Source: a virus
Strand: one strand, 5' to 3'
Length of the DNA: 34,685 bases
IMG/VR virus record: IMGVR_UViG_3300032299_000745
Coordinates: 1-34,685 of that record
Positions 22,646 to 30,583 of the stretch are shown piece after piece. A program made the position numbers and the translations under genes. A model generated the notes under the pieces. The model saw nothing but the letters and a program-made list of their open reading frames with translations. It ran no database searches and had not been told where the DNA came from. Positions within the stretch are counted from its first letter, which is position 1, and each line of letters begins with the position of its first letter.

Positions 22646-24031
22646 TTAATTCGTTGCAGTATTATTTTCTTGCGTGAATGTACTTGCTTGTTGCGCCCCT
22701 ATTTTTGGCAAGTCTGAATGACCTAACCCTACTAATTCTCTTATCTCATCCTCAGTCAATTGACCTATCACTTGAGTTGCCAATAATGGACTCATTCCGC
22801 TAAGAGCTTCAAGGGTTGCGTTCGGTTGCTCAAGTTTTGGCATTCCCAACATTTCCGCTGCCGTACTCGCTGAGATGATGCCTTTGTCCTTTAATAGTGC
22901 AACCCTTTCTGCTTCCTCTTTATTATTAGTTTGTAAGCATTTGACACCACTAAAGTCTTGGCGCATCCTCACCGTTTCATAAGGAAAGTGATTAGTGCAT
23001 AGAAAGGATGTTAACGCTTCGGATAACTTATCACTCAAAGGTATGATGCAGTTAGTGTACATTGCTTTCTCTGCCTCTAACCTGTTGTTGTAAGTCTTGT
23101 TTTCGGGGTCATTGAAAAGCGAACTATCTAACCCTAACACATTACATAGTGTTCGTGTTGTTACAACTCCCTTCTCAAGTAGTTGCATATCTGCGCTTGA
23201 CATACCCACTTGAATGTAACCTAAGTCTTTATTAGTAGCCACCACCTTACCGAAGTTATGCGCTCCACCTATCTTTTCACGCAATGATGAATCAATCATC
23301 TTGAATTCATCCTCGGTCATTGGTAATTGACTGCGGTCAGTTATGAACCCACTTGCCCCCTTATTACCTAATATCGATGCATCCGCTATCCATCTCTCAT
23401 TACCTACTTGAACAACATTGGCTGCCACTTGTATCGGACTTAACCCATAAACGAAGTTAGTTAGGTTAGGATTGAAGAATTTAATGTGCTTCAATCTGTC
23501 ATTCTTATAGATACCTTGCGATGAACCAAAGCTAAATTGGTATTCTAACTGAGGCATAAAGAATGATGAATTTTGATTGAATATAGTTACTGATTGACTT
23601 GGTAATATATCAACCTCTTCAATTAATGTTGAGTTGAATTGGCTATTGCCTATGAGATAAGTGTTGCCAGTAATTAATAAGTAAAGTAATATCTGCTCTT
23701 CGATGTCATCCCATGTGTAATGCTTAGTCATGTTAGGTTCAGCCATCAACTCATGCAAGGAAGTATCTCTCAACTCCTTCCAATTGCCGTTAGCCTGTCG
23801 CTTTTCAATCACCCATGGAACGCTCTTAGAGATGTCGGTAATCTTTTTTATGATAGAATAAACATCAACATTCTGCGAATAACCTTGAGCTACTTGTATT
23901 GCTTGATTGTTGTTGAAATTAAAGGGTAAAAACCCGCTGAATTGACTAAAAATGTTAAAGGGTACTTGTTGATTCAAGTTGCCACCTAAACTCTTTATTA
24001 TAAACTCTTTTGCATTTTTCGCAAATCCCAT
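22646..24031 (-). CDS. HK97-type portal protein, 461 aa
   Basis: The start is taken as ATG 24031 (a GTG at 24037 would add two residues). The 461-residue protein shows the HK97 portal pattern: YSIIKKITDISKSVPWVIEK, EEQILLYLLITGNTYLIGN, FNPNLTNFVYGLSPIQVA and LGNKGASGFIT. It forms the dodecameric vertex through which DNA is packaged. It follows the large terminase with a 36-bp gap that carries a -7 box (TACATTTG). Confidence 0.93.
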   Translation of the reverse strand: MGFAKNAKEFIIKSLGGNLNQQVPFNIFSQFSGFLPFNFNNNQAIQVAQGYSQNVDVYSIIKKITDISKSVPWVIEKRQANGNWKELRDTSLHELMAEPNMTKHYTWDDIEEQILLYLLITGNTYLIGNSQFNSTLIEEVDILPSQSVTIFNQNSSFFMPQLEYQFSFGSSQGIYKNDRLKHIKFFNPNLTNFVYGLSPIQVAANVVQVGNERWIADASILGNKGASGFITDRSQLPMTEDEFKMIDSSLREKIGGAHNFGKVVATNKDLGYIQVGMSSADMQLLEKGVVTTRTLCNVLGLDSSLFNDPENKTYNNRLEAEKAMYTNCIIPLSDKLSEALTSFLCTNHFPYETVRMRQDFSGVKCLQTNNKEEAERVALLKDKGIISASTAAEMLGMPKLEQPNATLEALSGMSPLLATQVIGQLTEDEIRELVGLGHSDLPKIGAQQASTFTQENNTATN

Positions 24032-24051
24032 TTTCACGATATTTATTGTGG

Positions 24052-24059
24052 CAAATGTA
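24052..24059 (-). promoter_or_regulatory. Promoter -7 box TACATTTG upstream of portal
   Basis: This is a perfect TAnnTTTG match on the minus strand in the terL-portal gap, about 20 nt before the portal ATG. The -33 region is not recognisable, so the call is moderate. Confidence 0.5.
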
Positions 24060-24066
24060 ATTATTT

Positions 24067-25218
24067 TTATTTACTAATTAATAATGCACTTTGTGTAAGA
24101 TAGTCAAATGCATAGCGCAAAGGGTCTATTTGATGGTTATAAGCATCTATCGGCACTTGTGACCGCTTATCATGCCAAACATAGTTTCGAAGTTCCTTAA
24201 TTAAATTAATTGAGTCCGATGTTACTATTATTTCATAGTCTTGTATTCTTTTGATACCATTCCTTACGCTATCTTGACCTTTTCGTGCAGGATAGATGTT
24301 CAATCCTCTCTGCCTAATGTCATTAATCGTTCTTGGGTCAGCACTATCAGCAACAACAACGCTCTTCAATGGCTGAAGTCTATTGTTTAGGATGTCAATT
24401 AGTTGCTCGGTTGAGTTTCCTGTTTTGTATAGCACTTCTTGAGCGTAAATCAATTTTCGTTTTTTGTCTATTGCTACCTTAATAAGTGAGTCGGGATCGT
24501 TTGAAAAACCGAAATCCAAGCCATAAACGTGAGGCAATGAAGTATCAAACTCGCCAACGCTCCAATTTTGGAAGATAGCACCTTGCAAAGTACCTATTTG
24601 CCCATCGATATACACCTTGCACCAATTAGCCCAGTACTCGGATGTCTTAGCCTTCTCTTGTTTTAATTCTAGTTCCTTCTTTATCTCGGGTGGAATAGCC
24701 TCATTGTCATGATAGGTAAGTATAAGGAAGTCAGTATTTGGCTCGGTTAATATCTCAGTATGTACCCAAAACTCATTGTCGGGGTTAAAGTCTATCCATA
24801 TCTCGTTAGAACGCACCATTAGCGCATCCGCAATCTCAAATGATATGTGGTTAGCTTCGTTAAGAAAAAGAATGTCACGTTTGCCACTTGCCTTGGCCTT
24901 TCCTTGCGTGTCGAATGATGTGAACTGAATGATTGAGCCGTTGGTGAATTTATATTCCATTGGGTTACTTCGCCAATGATCCTCAATCCATCTATTCGTG
25001 TCTATCATTACATCTTGAAATATCCTTACCGCACCATTCCTCACCGCAGGAATTGACTCCGCAACAACCGTTATCACTAGCCGTGGTGTCTTAGCTGCCT
25101 TGTCGATAAGAATAGGAATGATGGCATAAGTCTTCCCTGCCGATGTGCCACCTTGTATTACCTTTTTCCTATTGGTAAGCGAAAGTAACTTATTAATCGT
25201 TGTTGTTCGTCTGAACAT
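24067..25218 (-). CDS. terL: Terminase large subunit, 383 aa
   Basis: The 383-residue packaging motor has an N-terminal ATPase with Walker A QGGTSAGKT (residues 22-30), Walker B ILFLNE (116-121, catalytic Glu121) and a C-terminal nuclease with three acidic positions: GLDFGFSNDP (Asp235), VVADSADP (Asp291) and NHQIDPLRYAF (Asp365). This is the terminase family 3 type. Length is a little short for the family but complete. It overlaps the small subunit gene by 26 bp and the portal follows. Confidence 0.96.
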   Translation of the reverse strand: MFRRTTTINKLLSLTNRKKVIQGGTSAGKTYAIIPILIDKAAKTPRLVITVVAESIPAVRNGAVRIFQDVMIDTNRWIEDHWRSNPMEYKFTNGSIIQFTSFDTQGKAKASGKRDILFLNEANHISFEIADALMVRSNEIWIDFNPDNEFWVHTEILTEPNTDFLILTYHDNEAIPPEIKKELELKQEKAKTSEYWANWCKVYIDGQIGTLQGAIFQNWSVGEFDTSLPHVYGLDFGFSNDPDSLIKVAIDKKRKLIYAQEVLYKTGNSTEQLIDILNNRLQPLKSVVVADSADPRTINDIRQRGLNIYPARKGQDSVRNGIKRIQDYEIIVTSDSINLIKELRNYVWHDKRSQVPIDAYNHQIDPLRYAFDYLTQSALLISK

Positions 25219-25717
25219 CGGGGAATAGTGGTTGCTCTTGTTTTACTTCTATTTGGGTTTTCGTCGCTGCATAGTCACCCTCTATCTTGCTTATCTCGGC
25301 TTGAAGCTCGCGCAATGCTTTCATAAGTTGCGCCCTCTCGATGTATGTTAGCTTTCGTTCAATTTCTGTCCACTCTAATTGCTTTGGTGACTTCACGATG
25401 TCGGGGGTGATGTTACTATCGAGCATCCTCTGAATGTCATCCGCTTGCTTTTGCAAGTTCATCAACCTTTCACTTTTCGATTTTAAGCCATTAGAGTGCG
25501 TTTCGATTGCTTGGTGTATGGTAGCCTCATTTATCTTTGTTTCGCGCTCTTGTTGAAATAAAACATACTCTGATTGCGCTTTTTTCCAATAGGTTACAAA
25601 GGTAGGTTCACTACACTTAAACTTACTTAAGAAAACTTCAAATACTTTTGAGTAAAGTGTATTCCCTTTTTTAAGTTCACTTAAAATAAATGGTACATAC
25701 TCATTGTTTTTAGCCAT
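25193..25717 (-). CDS. Terminase small subunit-like protein, 174 aa
   Basis: The 174-residue protein precedes and overlaps the large terminase gene, which is the usual place of the small subunit that binds the packaging site. The N-terminal segment (NTLYSKVFEVFLSKFKCSEPTFVTYWKKA) could form a helix-turn-helix, followed by a long central coiled coil (residues about 80-165). A strong Bacteroidota promoter ends 4 nt before ATG 25717. The function follows from position and general form. Confidence 0.75.
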   Translation of the reverse strand: MAKNNEYVPFILSELKKGNTLYSKVFEVFLSKFKCSEPTFVTYWKKAQSEYVLFQQERETKINEATIHQAIETHSNGLKSKSERLMNLQKQADDIQRMLDSNITPDIVKSPKQLEWTEIERKLTYIERAQLMKALRELQAEISKIEGDYAATKTQIEVKQEQPLFPDVQTNNND

Positions 25718-25721
25718 GCCA

Positions 25722-25752
25722 CAAAAGTAATGATTACTATCTAAAAAACAAA
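25722..25752 (-). promoter_or_regulatory. Strong promoter of the packaging genes, leaderless start
   Basis: On the minus strand, TTTG (25752-25749), exactly 19 nt, then TACTTTTG (25729-25722): a full match to the Bacteroidota TTTG-N19-TAnnTTTG pattern. Only TGGC separates it from ATG 25717. The -33 box lies in the T-tract of the upstream terminator. It is probably the late-transcript start. Confidence 0.8.
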
Positions 25753-25770
25753 AGCCCCTATTATGGGGCT
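25743..25770 (-). terminator. Terminator after the early operon
   Basis: AGCCCC (25770-25765) pairs with GGGGCT (25758-25753) around a 6-nt loop, followed by TTTGTTTTTT. It lies 26 nt after the end of the 67-aa gene and ends the early transcript. It overlaps the next promoter. Confidence 0.85.
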
Positions 25771-25795
25771 AATGTCTACAAACAAATTAATCAAA

Positions 25796-25999
25796 TTAAT
25801 ATTCTTTTGATTTCAAACCTATGTCTATCAACTCTCTCAAGGTAGGTGCTACTTTATTTTCTTTCCTGTAGGCATGTAGTCTTTTGTAGAGTGATTTATG
25901 TTTAGTTCCAAAAACACATATTTCATTGACTGACCTTGTCTCAAGTTGCTTGAGATAATGTGTTAGCCGATCCGTTGCGTTTAGTTCATTCTTAATCAT
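25796..25999 (-). CDS. Small hypothetical protein, 67 aa
   Basis: The 67-residue basic protein (MIKNELNATDRLTHYLKQLE) includes FGTKHKSLYKRLHAYRKEN, a positively charged helical stretch that could bind nucleic acid. It is coupled to the upstream gene by ATGA and is last in the early operon. No family is recognised. Confidence 0.65.
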   Translation of the reverse strand: MIKNELNATDRLTHYLKQLETRSVNEICVFGTKHKSLYKRLHAYRKENKVAPTLRELIDIGLKSKEY

Positions 26000-26196
26000 T
26001 CCACCTCCACTCTTTTACCTTGCGCCTCAAGTTGCATCTTAAGCGCAGTTATACACTTATCGGGTGTATGGTTGAACACATTAGGGATGTTTCTCGCCTC
26101 AAGTACAGTTAGCTTCCATTCCTTACCCATCCACTTAGTGATGTGGATGGTGTAGGGAATGCCGTTAATGGTTATCTTTCTTGTAATGTCATTCAT
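25996..26196 (-). CDS. Small hypothetical protein, 66 aa
   Basis: The 66-residue basic, beta-type protein (DITRKITINGIPYTIHITKW) ends EAQGKRVEVE. It overlaps the genes on both sides by ATGA. No domain is recognised. Confidence 0.65.
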   Translation of the reverse strand: MNDITRKITINGIPYTIHITKWMGKEWKLTVLEARNIPNVFNHTPDKCITALKMQLEAQGKRVEVE

Positions 26197-26504
26197 AGCC
26201 TTCCAAATCTTATATCATTAATTAACTGCTGGGTGTTGATGTTATCCTCATTCGGATTACCCCATTGCTTATACATCACCTTTGTGCGCTTTCTCCTGCT
26301 CACCTCAATAATGTGCTTCATACGCTCACCCTCGATGCGGATAAGTTGCTTTTGGCCGTTCTCCATCATTGACATAAGCACTTTACCCAAGTGAATTAGT
26401 GCTTTTTTTACCTTTTCAAGCACTATCTCGGTAGTTGATGGTGTTGGGGTCATTGACCTGTCAAGTTTAGCTAATGTGTAGCCGATTGTTTTAGTTGTCT
26501 TCAT
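26193..26504 (-). CDS. Hypothetical protein, 103 aa
   Basis: This very basic 103-residue protein includes IEVSRRKRTKVMYKQWGNPN and a helical core. It could bind nucleic acid, but there is no named domain. ATGA overlaps link it to the genes on both sides in the early operon. Confidence 0.65.
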   Translation of the reverse strand: MKTTKTIGYTLAKLDRSMTPTPSTTEIVLEKVKKALIHLGKVLMSMMENGQKQLIRIEGERMKHIIEVSRRKRTKVMYKQWGNPNEDNINTQQLINDIRFGRL

Positions 26505-26692
26505 TTTTTTTCTTTTTCTACGATTTTACCCAATTCAAATATTGTTGTCGCGCCATCTGGCTTTATTTCGCAAAAATAAAAGTGTTGCGAGTCACTTATT
26601 AATACTTTACTTTCGATAAAGATAGAGTGACGTTTACACATCTCACTCTTTTCAATAATTTCAATTTCTTCTTTTGTTAGTATTACTCTCAT
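26501..26692 (-). CDS. Small hypothetical protein, 63 aa
   Basis: The 63-residue protein begins MRVILTKEEIEIIEKSEMC and has an alternating beta-type centre (FYFCEIKPDGATTIFELG). The start overlaps the upstream stop by TAATG. Function is unknown. Confidence 0.65.
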   Translation of the reverse strand: MRVILTKEEIEIIEKSEMCKRHSIFIESKVLISDSQHFYFCEIKPDGATTIFELGKIVEKEKK

Positions 26693-26904
26693 TACTTTAA
26701 TTTATTAAGCATTTTGTCGCACCATTGCGCTAAATCGTTCATTTTTTGTTCGTGAGCTGTGATAAGCACAACTCTTTTTTCCTGTGTGGTCAGTCCTTGC
26801 TTAACCTCGATAGGTAAACGTAAGGATGTCATAACCATCTTGCTTTCTTTTTTTGGGCGGCCTGCACCCTTGCGCCTGCCGCCTCTGTTTTCTTTTTTTG
26901 TCAT
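26692..26904 (-). CDS. Small GRRKGAGRPK-motif protein, 70 aa
   Basis: The start is taken as ATG 26904, which overlaps the upstream TAA. An upstream in-frame extension to 26958 lies inside the 59-aa gene and is rejected. The motif GGRRKGAGRPKK (AT-hook-like, common in phage small DNA-binding proteins) is followed by MTSLRLPIEV, resembling a short ribbon-helix-helix strand, and a helical tail. A DNA-binding role is likely. The target is unknown. Confidence 0.7.
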   Translation of the reverse strand: MTKKENRGGRRKGAGRPKKESKMVMTSLRLPIEVKQGLTTQEKRVVLITAHEQKMNDLAQWCDKMLNKLK

Positions 26905-27083
26905 TATGGTCTTTCTATTTTTATAAACAAATTGCTTTGATACTTTGAGTATTGGCAAATATCTTTGTTAAACTCAATGTAATTATTTTCAATAAAGCAT
27001 TTAGCTTCCCAATGCGTTCTAAACTGCCCCAATAAAGCAATAATGTTATTGCCATTATAAAGTGCTACTATAAAGTTCTTCAT
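26904..27083 (-). CDS. Small hypothetical protein, 59 aa
   Basis: ATG at 27083 and TAA at 26906-26904 define a 59-residue protein starting MKNFIVALYNGNN and ending FIKIERP. It overlaps the upstream stop by ATGA and the downstream start by TAATG. Both junctions support it. The sequence is beta-alpha-like with no domain I recognise. Confidence 0.7.
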   Translation of the reverse strand: MKNFIVALYNGNNIIALLGQFRTHWEAKCFIENNYIEFNKDICQYSKYQSNLFIKIERP

Positions 27084-27280
27084 CCTTTTATTTTTTCTAT
27101 TGTTTCTTTTATCTCTTTAGTTGCACAAGTAGTTCCAAAACTAAATCCTCCTTGTGAAATATGACTACTCGGTAAAATTGTGTAGTAGTTACCATCTGTT
27201 TGTGATAATTCTAACCACTTAGCTTTTTTACTATCTAAAACTTCTCCGCATCTTTCGCATTTAATTGTTGCTGCTTTCAT
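27080..27280 (-). CDS. Zinc-finger-like small protein, 66 aa
   Basis: The 66-residue protein contains CERCGEVLD (Cys9, Cys12) near the start and a single later Cys (GTTCATKEI), so a complete four-ligand zinc site is not evident. It follows a good promoter (27306-27336) and is first in the small-gene run to 25796. Function is unknown. Confidence 0.7.
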   Translation of the reverse strand: MKAATIKCERCGEVLDSKKAKWLELSQTDGNYYTILPSSHISQGGFSFGTTCATKEIKETIEKIKG

Positions 27281-27305
27281 AATTTCTTATTGATTAATTC
27301 GAAGG

Positions 27306-27336
27306 CAAATATACACCCTTATTTGAATTGTGCAAT
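27306..27336 (-). promoter_or_regulatory. Promoter of the small early-gene operon
   Basis: On the minus strand, ATTG (27336-27333), 19 nt, then TATATTTG (27313-27306). Seven of eight -7 and -33 core positions match the Bacteroidota consensus. The likely start is about 20 nt before ATG 27280. Confidence 0.75.
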
Positions 27337-27366
27337 ACACCAATCAAAAATAATCGTAATTTATAA

Positions 27367-27957
27367 TCATTCTAAATAATGTGACTTTAATCTCTTAACC
27401 TTTAGCTTGTAGTAATCAATCATTTCTTTTATGTCGGGAATGCTTAATTTTAGTGGTTGCGTACGCTTAATTTTTAAACTTTCAAATCTGTACATTCCTA
27501 TTCTTTCGGGCAAATTAATAGCATATTCGCTTATTGCGCCGTGCTTGTGTTGGTTGCAATGCACACACTGGCCATGCACGTTATCCTCATCAAATCTAAG
27601 GTTAGGATATGCTCCCACCGAAAAAAAATGACCAGCATCATACTTACCCTTTAATGGTCGGTTGCAACTAATACAAGGTTGGTCGGCATCCCTTAAACGG
27701 ATGTAGGTATTGAATACTTTTTGCAAATCATTGAGCCATTTCGAATGTGATTTAATTGAATCTAAGATTGCTTTTTTATTCTTGGCATTCTCAATTCGTA
27801 TCTGCTTTTCGTACTTCCTCGCGTAAGTTTTAGAGTTGATTATTGCTATCGAGCATTCAACTGAACATACTTGCTCACCTCGTACCTGTTCGAATCGTTT
27901 ACGCTTTCCAAAATTACCTTGAGTGCATTCTTTATTTTTGCATAAAACTTTTGCCAT
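27367..27957 (-). CDS. ninG: NinG-like recombination protein, 196 aa
   Basis: The 196-residue protein matches lambda NinG-type proteins: an N-terminal cysteine cluster (CKNKECTQG, then CSVECS), a central CISCNRPLKGKYDAGHFFS segment and a second pair in CVHCNQHKHG. The AGH and CxxC arrangement is HNH-like. NinG family proteins take part in phage recombination. It lies between a 108-aa gene (26-bp overlap) and a promoter gap. Confidence 0.88.
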   Translation of the reverse strand: MAKVLCKNKECTQGNFGKRKRFEQVRGEQVCSVECSIAIINSKTYARKYEKQIRIENAKNKKAILDSIKSHSKWLNDLQKVFNTYIRLRDADQPCISCNRPLKGKYDAGHFFSVGAYPNLRFDEDNVHGQCVHCNQHKHGAISEYAINLPERIGMYRFESLKIKRTQPLKLSIPDIKEMIDYYKLKVKRLKSHYLE

Positions 27958-28258
27958 ATTCCAACATCTTTTTTACGATTTCGTAATTCATTTTTTCGGT
28001 GATTGCCATCTTGTGTACCGGTGTTATCCTCAACATCGCATCACGTTGCATCAAGTTTAAATCATTAACCGAAAGTATAGTTATTAGTTTAATCTTGCCA
28101 TCCTTCATAAGAATGTCATAGCCTTTAACCTTAGTAAAATTGTCTTTTACTGGCTTAACTTCCAAAAGTATGCAATATGTTAATCCATTAGTGAACATAC
28201 TTTGACACCAATGGTACCTGTTATCTTTTACAATTATGCAGTTAAGGTGTGGCAGCAT
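27932..28258 (-). CDS. Hypothetical protein, 108 aa
   Basis: The 108-residue protein lies between the ATPase and NinG genes, overlapping by ATGA upstream and 26 bp downstream. It has an alpha/beta look (LTYCILLEVKPVKDNFTKVK) and no recognised motif. Its place suggests a part in replication or recombination. Confidence 0.6.
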   Translation of the reverse strand: MLPHLNCIIVKDNRYHWCQSMFTNGLTYCILLEVKPVKDNFTKVKGYDILMKDGKIKLITILSVNDLNLMQRDAMLRITPVHKMAITEKMNYEIVKKMLEYGKSFMQK

Positions 28259-29139
28259 CAGAATGGTTCTGTTTCAAAGTTAGTATTAGGTTTTAAAGAT
28301 ACAGGTTCTTCAATGATGCTAAGTTGTTCACCCATCACATAAGGCAATCCATCGGAATTAATTTGAAATTGAAATTCACTTATTGGATAACCTCTTGTGT
28401 AATTGAATGTAACATTCACCGCATCCTCAACATTCTTCACGTTGCAAACTGTTTCTGCTTTCTTGAGTATAAATGAACCTAAATGCCCAGTCGCTTTGTT
28501 AGTAGTTGAGTTTTGATGTATGATAGTTGTGATGTGTATGTTTTTTTCGGCAGTCCACTTCATCAACTTTTGCACTACCATCTCACATTCAACTAAATTA
28601 TTGAAATCCTGTATTAAGTCCGCGATTCCATCAATAGCAATAAGGCCAATATCATTTTTAAACTCGCTTTCGTAAATTAAAAACTCAATTAGTTCTAATC
28701 TTTCGGTGTGGCTTAGTGGTCTTAGAGAGTATGGTTTGTAATTATCTGATGATCCGACCATATCAACAACCCTTTTGAATACGTTTTGCGAGTGCCATAG
28801 TGATTGCTCGGTGTCAATATCAACTACTATTTTATTTTGATTGTGTCCTTTAATTGTAGTGCTGAATTGATTTGATTTACCTCCTAAAAACCTTGCAATT
28901 AATAGTGATTTAAGAAATGTTTTTTTGGACTTGGATGGACCAACTATCGCGCTAAAGTTTCCATACGTTCCAAATGGTGTAGGGTAAGTGTTACCTCTAA
29001 TCGTGTGTTCACCAATCGATATTGCTACAGGTGGGAATGACAATTTCTTATTCACATCAACAAAGTGTGCATCGAGCTTCTGCGATAGATGCGATGTTAT
29101 CGGTTCTCCATCTTTAGGTAAATAGTCGAGTAAACTCAT
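28258..29139 (-). CDS. RecA-fold replicative helicase-type ATPase, 293 aa
   Basis: The start is taken as ATG 29139, whose ATGA overlaps the upstream stop. A longer frame from a TTG at 29190 is rejected. Walker A is GPSKSKKT (residues 67-74), Walker B is IGLIAID (164-170), and IIHQN resembles the sensor strand of RepA/DnaB-type RecA folds. It is likely the ATPase half of a helicase whose DnaB-N half is the gene just upstream. Confidence 0.8.
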   Translation of the reverse strand: MSLLDYLPKDGEPITSHLSQKLDAHFVDVNKKLSFPPVAISIGEHTIRGNTYPTPFGTYGNFSAIVGPSKSKKTFLKSLLIARFLGGKSNQFSTTIKGHNQNKIVVDIDTEQSLWHSQNVFKRVVDMVGSSDNYKPYSLRPLSHTERLELIEFLIYESEFKNDIGLIAIDGIADLIQDFNNLVECEMVVQKLMKWTAEKNIHITTIIHQNSTTNKATGHLGSFILKKAETVCNVKNVEDAVNVTFNYTRGYPISEFQFQINSDGLPYVMGEQLSIIEEPVSLKPNTNFETEPF

Positions 29140-29777
29140 AATACTTGAATTAATTGATTGTAGTACATCCTTTGTAAATCTGTTTTGCAAAGTTTTGAAA
29201 GGGCATGAATAACGTAAGTCTTATTCGATTCTTTCCTAATATGGTCTAATTTGATATTCACATTTGAATTGAACAACTCAAGTTCTTTAATTATCAACTG
29301 ATTAACTTGCTTTGATTCCAACATCTTTTGCGCTCCTGTAGCCAAGTTCCAAATCGGCTCATCGAGCTGCTCAACTTCTTTCAACACCTCGCTTACTAAT
29401 GCCCTATCTGATTCTGATATGCCTATGTGCATAACGAGTATTCTAAGCATATTTATAAATTTTTCTTTCAAGTCAATTTGAACTAATATGGCTGAATGCT
29501 CCATGACATGAGCTGATGATGCCACTTGATTACTGATGTCGATTAAGTAGTGCAAGTAATCCTTACCATACTTAACTTGTAATTTATAGGCAACCGTTGA
29601 CATATCAATAGCCACTTTTCCTTCCATCTCTTTTATCGTTTGCCATATCAATCGATGGTCGAACTCATAGTTTTGAAAGTTCTTTTCGGTTAAGAATTTA
29701 AGTGCATCGATTGCCGTACTATCTAACACTACCGCAGCTATTATTTGTTGTTCAAGTTTTTTTCTGATGTTTATCAT
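29136..29777 (-). CDS. DnaB N-terminal domain protein, 213 aa
   Basis: Residues about 5-110 match the helicase-collar domain of DnaB: EQQIIAAVVLDSTAIDALKF, FDHRLIWQTIKEM, AIDMSTVAYKL and VASSAHVMEHSAI. No ATPase motif follows. The C-terminus is helical. Together with the next gene (ATPase) this looks like DnaB split in two genes overlapping by ATGA. It would act in helicase assembly or primase contact. Confidence 0.8.
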   Translation of the reverse strand: MINIRKKLEQQIIAAVVLDSTAIDALKFLTEKNFQNYEFDHRLIWQTIKEMEGKVAIDMSTVAYKLQVKYGKDYLHYLIDISNQVASSAHVMEHSAILVQIDLKEKFINMLRILVMHIGISESDRALVSEVLKEVEQLDEPIWNLATGAQKMLESKQVNQLIIKELELFNSNVNIKLDHIRKESNKTYVIHALSKLCKTDLQRMYYNQLIQVL

Positions 29778-30427
29778 ATTCCCATTATTATTTGATTGTA
29801 GTCTCTTTTTTGTGGCTCTGTAAGTGTAAGGTATTGCTGATGGGTAAGTGTTACCTTACCGCTTCGCCAATCTGGTAGCTTTTGAGTGTCGGTAAACTTT
29901 ACTTTACCTTCTCTTTCATCTCTTGAAGCCCATTGTTTAGCTGTCGCTATCCAATCTACTTTTTTATTACCCTCATTACTCCAAGTGATTAGTGCTTCAT
30001 AATAGTACTTTAGCTTATCGGTATTCCAATCACTAAGTGCGTCTTTAAATTTATGCTTATCGATGTAAATAGAATCAGTAAATAAGTGCTTACTTTTACC
30101 CACTTTTACTTGTACTTTATCTTTCTCTTTATCTTGTTCTTTCTCTTGCTTATAGGCTCCCTTATACTTACCCTTATACTTACCCTTAGTAGGGTTGCCA
30201 TTAGGGTATGTCTCAATCCCTTTAGAATAGCCAATTACTTGCTTATCTAAAGAGTGAATCTGACCCCTAAAAAGTAGCTTCGCTTTCTCTCTTTTTGGCT
30301 CTTTTTTTTCACCTGTAAATTGATAATGTAATATAGCATCGTAATACTCAATTCGGTCTTCATTATCCAAAAGCAACCCTGTTTCGTAGTAGCTTCGATA
30401 AAAGTTAAATGCCTTTCTATTTTCCAT
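29774..30427 (-). CDS. Replication-protein-like, 217 aa
   Basis: The N-terminal 60 residues (NFYRSYYETGLLLDNEDRIE) resemble DUF6291-type proteins found in phage replication modules. A basic spacer with KGKYKGKYKG repeats follows, encoded by a 12-bp DNA repeat at about 30157-30190. The C-terminal segment YYEALITWSNEGNKKVDWIA is common in phage replication initiators. It opens the replication cluster after the structured RNA and overlaps the next gene by ATGA. Origin binding or loading of the helicase is inferred. Confidence 0.7.
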   Translation of the reverse strand: MENRKAFNFYRSYYETGLLLDNEDRIEYYDAILHYQFTGEKKEPKREKAKLLFRGQIHSLDKQVIGYSKGIETYPNGNPTKGKYKGKYKGAYKQEKEQDKEKDKVQVKVGKSKHLFTDSIYIDKHKFKDALSDWNTDKLKYYYEALITWSNEGNKKVDWIATAKQWASRDEREGKVKFTDTQKLPDWRSGKVTLTHQQYLTLTEPQKRDYNQIIMGI

Positions 30428-30437
30428 GTATTAAATG

Positions 30438-30550
30438 CAAAAAGCCCCAATAGTGGAGGGCATTCCAACTATTGAGACTTTGCAATTCTGTGATTTCTCA
30501 CATATTTTTACTTGATGTATGCCCACATCAATGTTTTGTCTTAAATTACT
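30438..30550 (-). ncRNA. Predicted structured small RNA or attenuator leader (about 113 nt)
   Basis: The gap between two early genes contains a promoter-like box, three hairpins and a terminator in order on the minus strand. Hairpin 1: TTGATGT/ACATCAA (30531-30512). Hairpin 2: TGTGA-GAAA-TCACA (30502-30489), a GNRA-type tetraloop. Hairpin 3: a 12-bp stem AGTCTCAATAGT/ACTATTGGGGCT (30479-30443), then TTTTT. Ends are estimated from the -7 box and the T-tract. It either makes a small RNA or attenuates the replication genes. No known Rfam family is recognised. Confidence 0.55.
30439..30479 (-). terminator. Terminator / attenuator before the replication genes
   Basis: A 12-bp stem (two G-U pairs, 30479-30468 with 30454-30443) around a 13-nt loop is followed by TTTTT (30443-30439). 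It sits 12 nt before the start codon at 30427, inside an operon, so it must be partial, regulated or the end of a separate RNA. Confidence 0.8.
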
Positions 30551-30554
30551 TTTG

Positions 30555-30583
30555 CAAAAATAGCAAAAAATTTTGATTTACAA
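30555..30583 (-). promoter_or_regulatory. Promoter upstream of the structured RNA
   Basis: On the minus strand, TTG (30583-30581), 18 nt, then TATTTTTG (30562-30555), a perfect TAnnTTTG box. Transcription would start near 30550 and give an RNA ending at the terminator near 30438. Confidence 0.6.

Noticed and set aside
30157-30190. Tandem 12-bp repeats as a possible origin iteron
   Set aside because: They encode an in-frame KGKYKGKYKG spacer and are only two to three copies. Nothing else suggests an origin.
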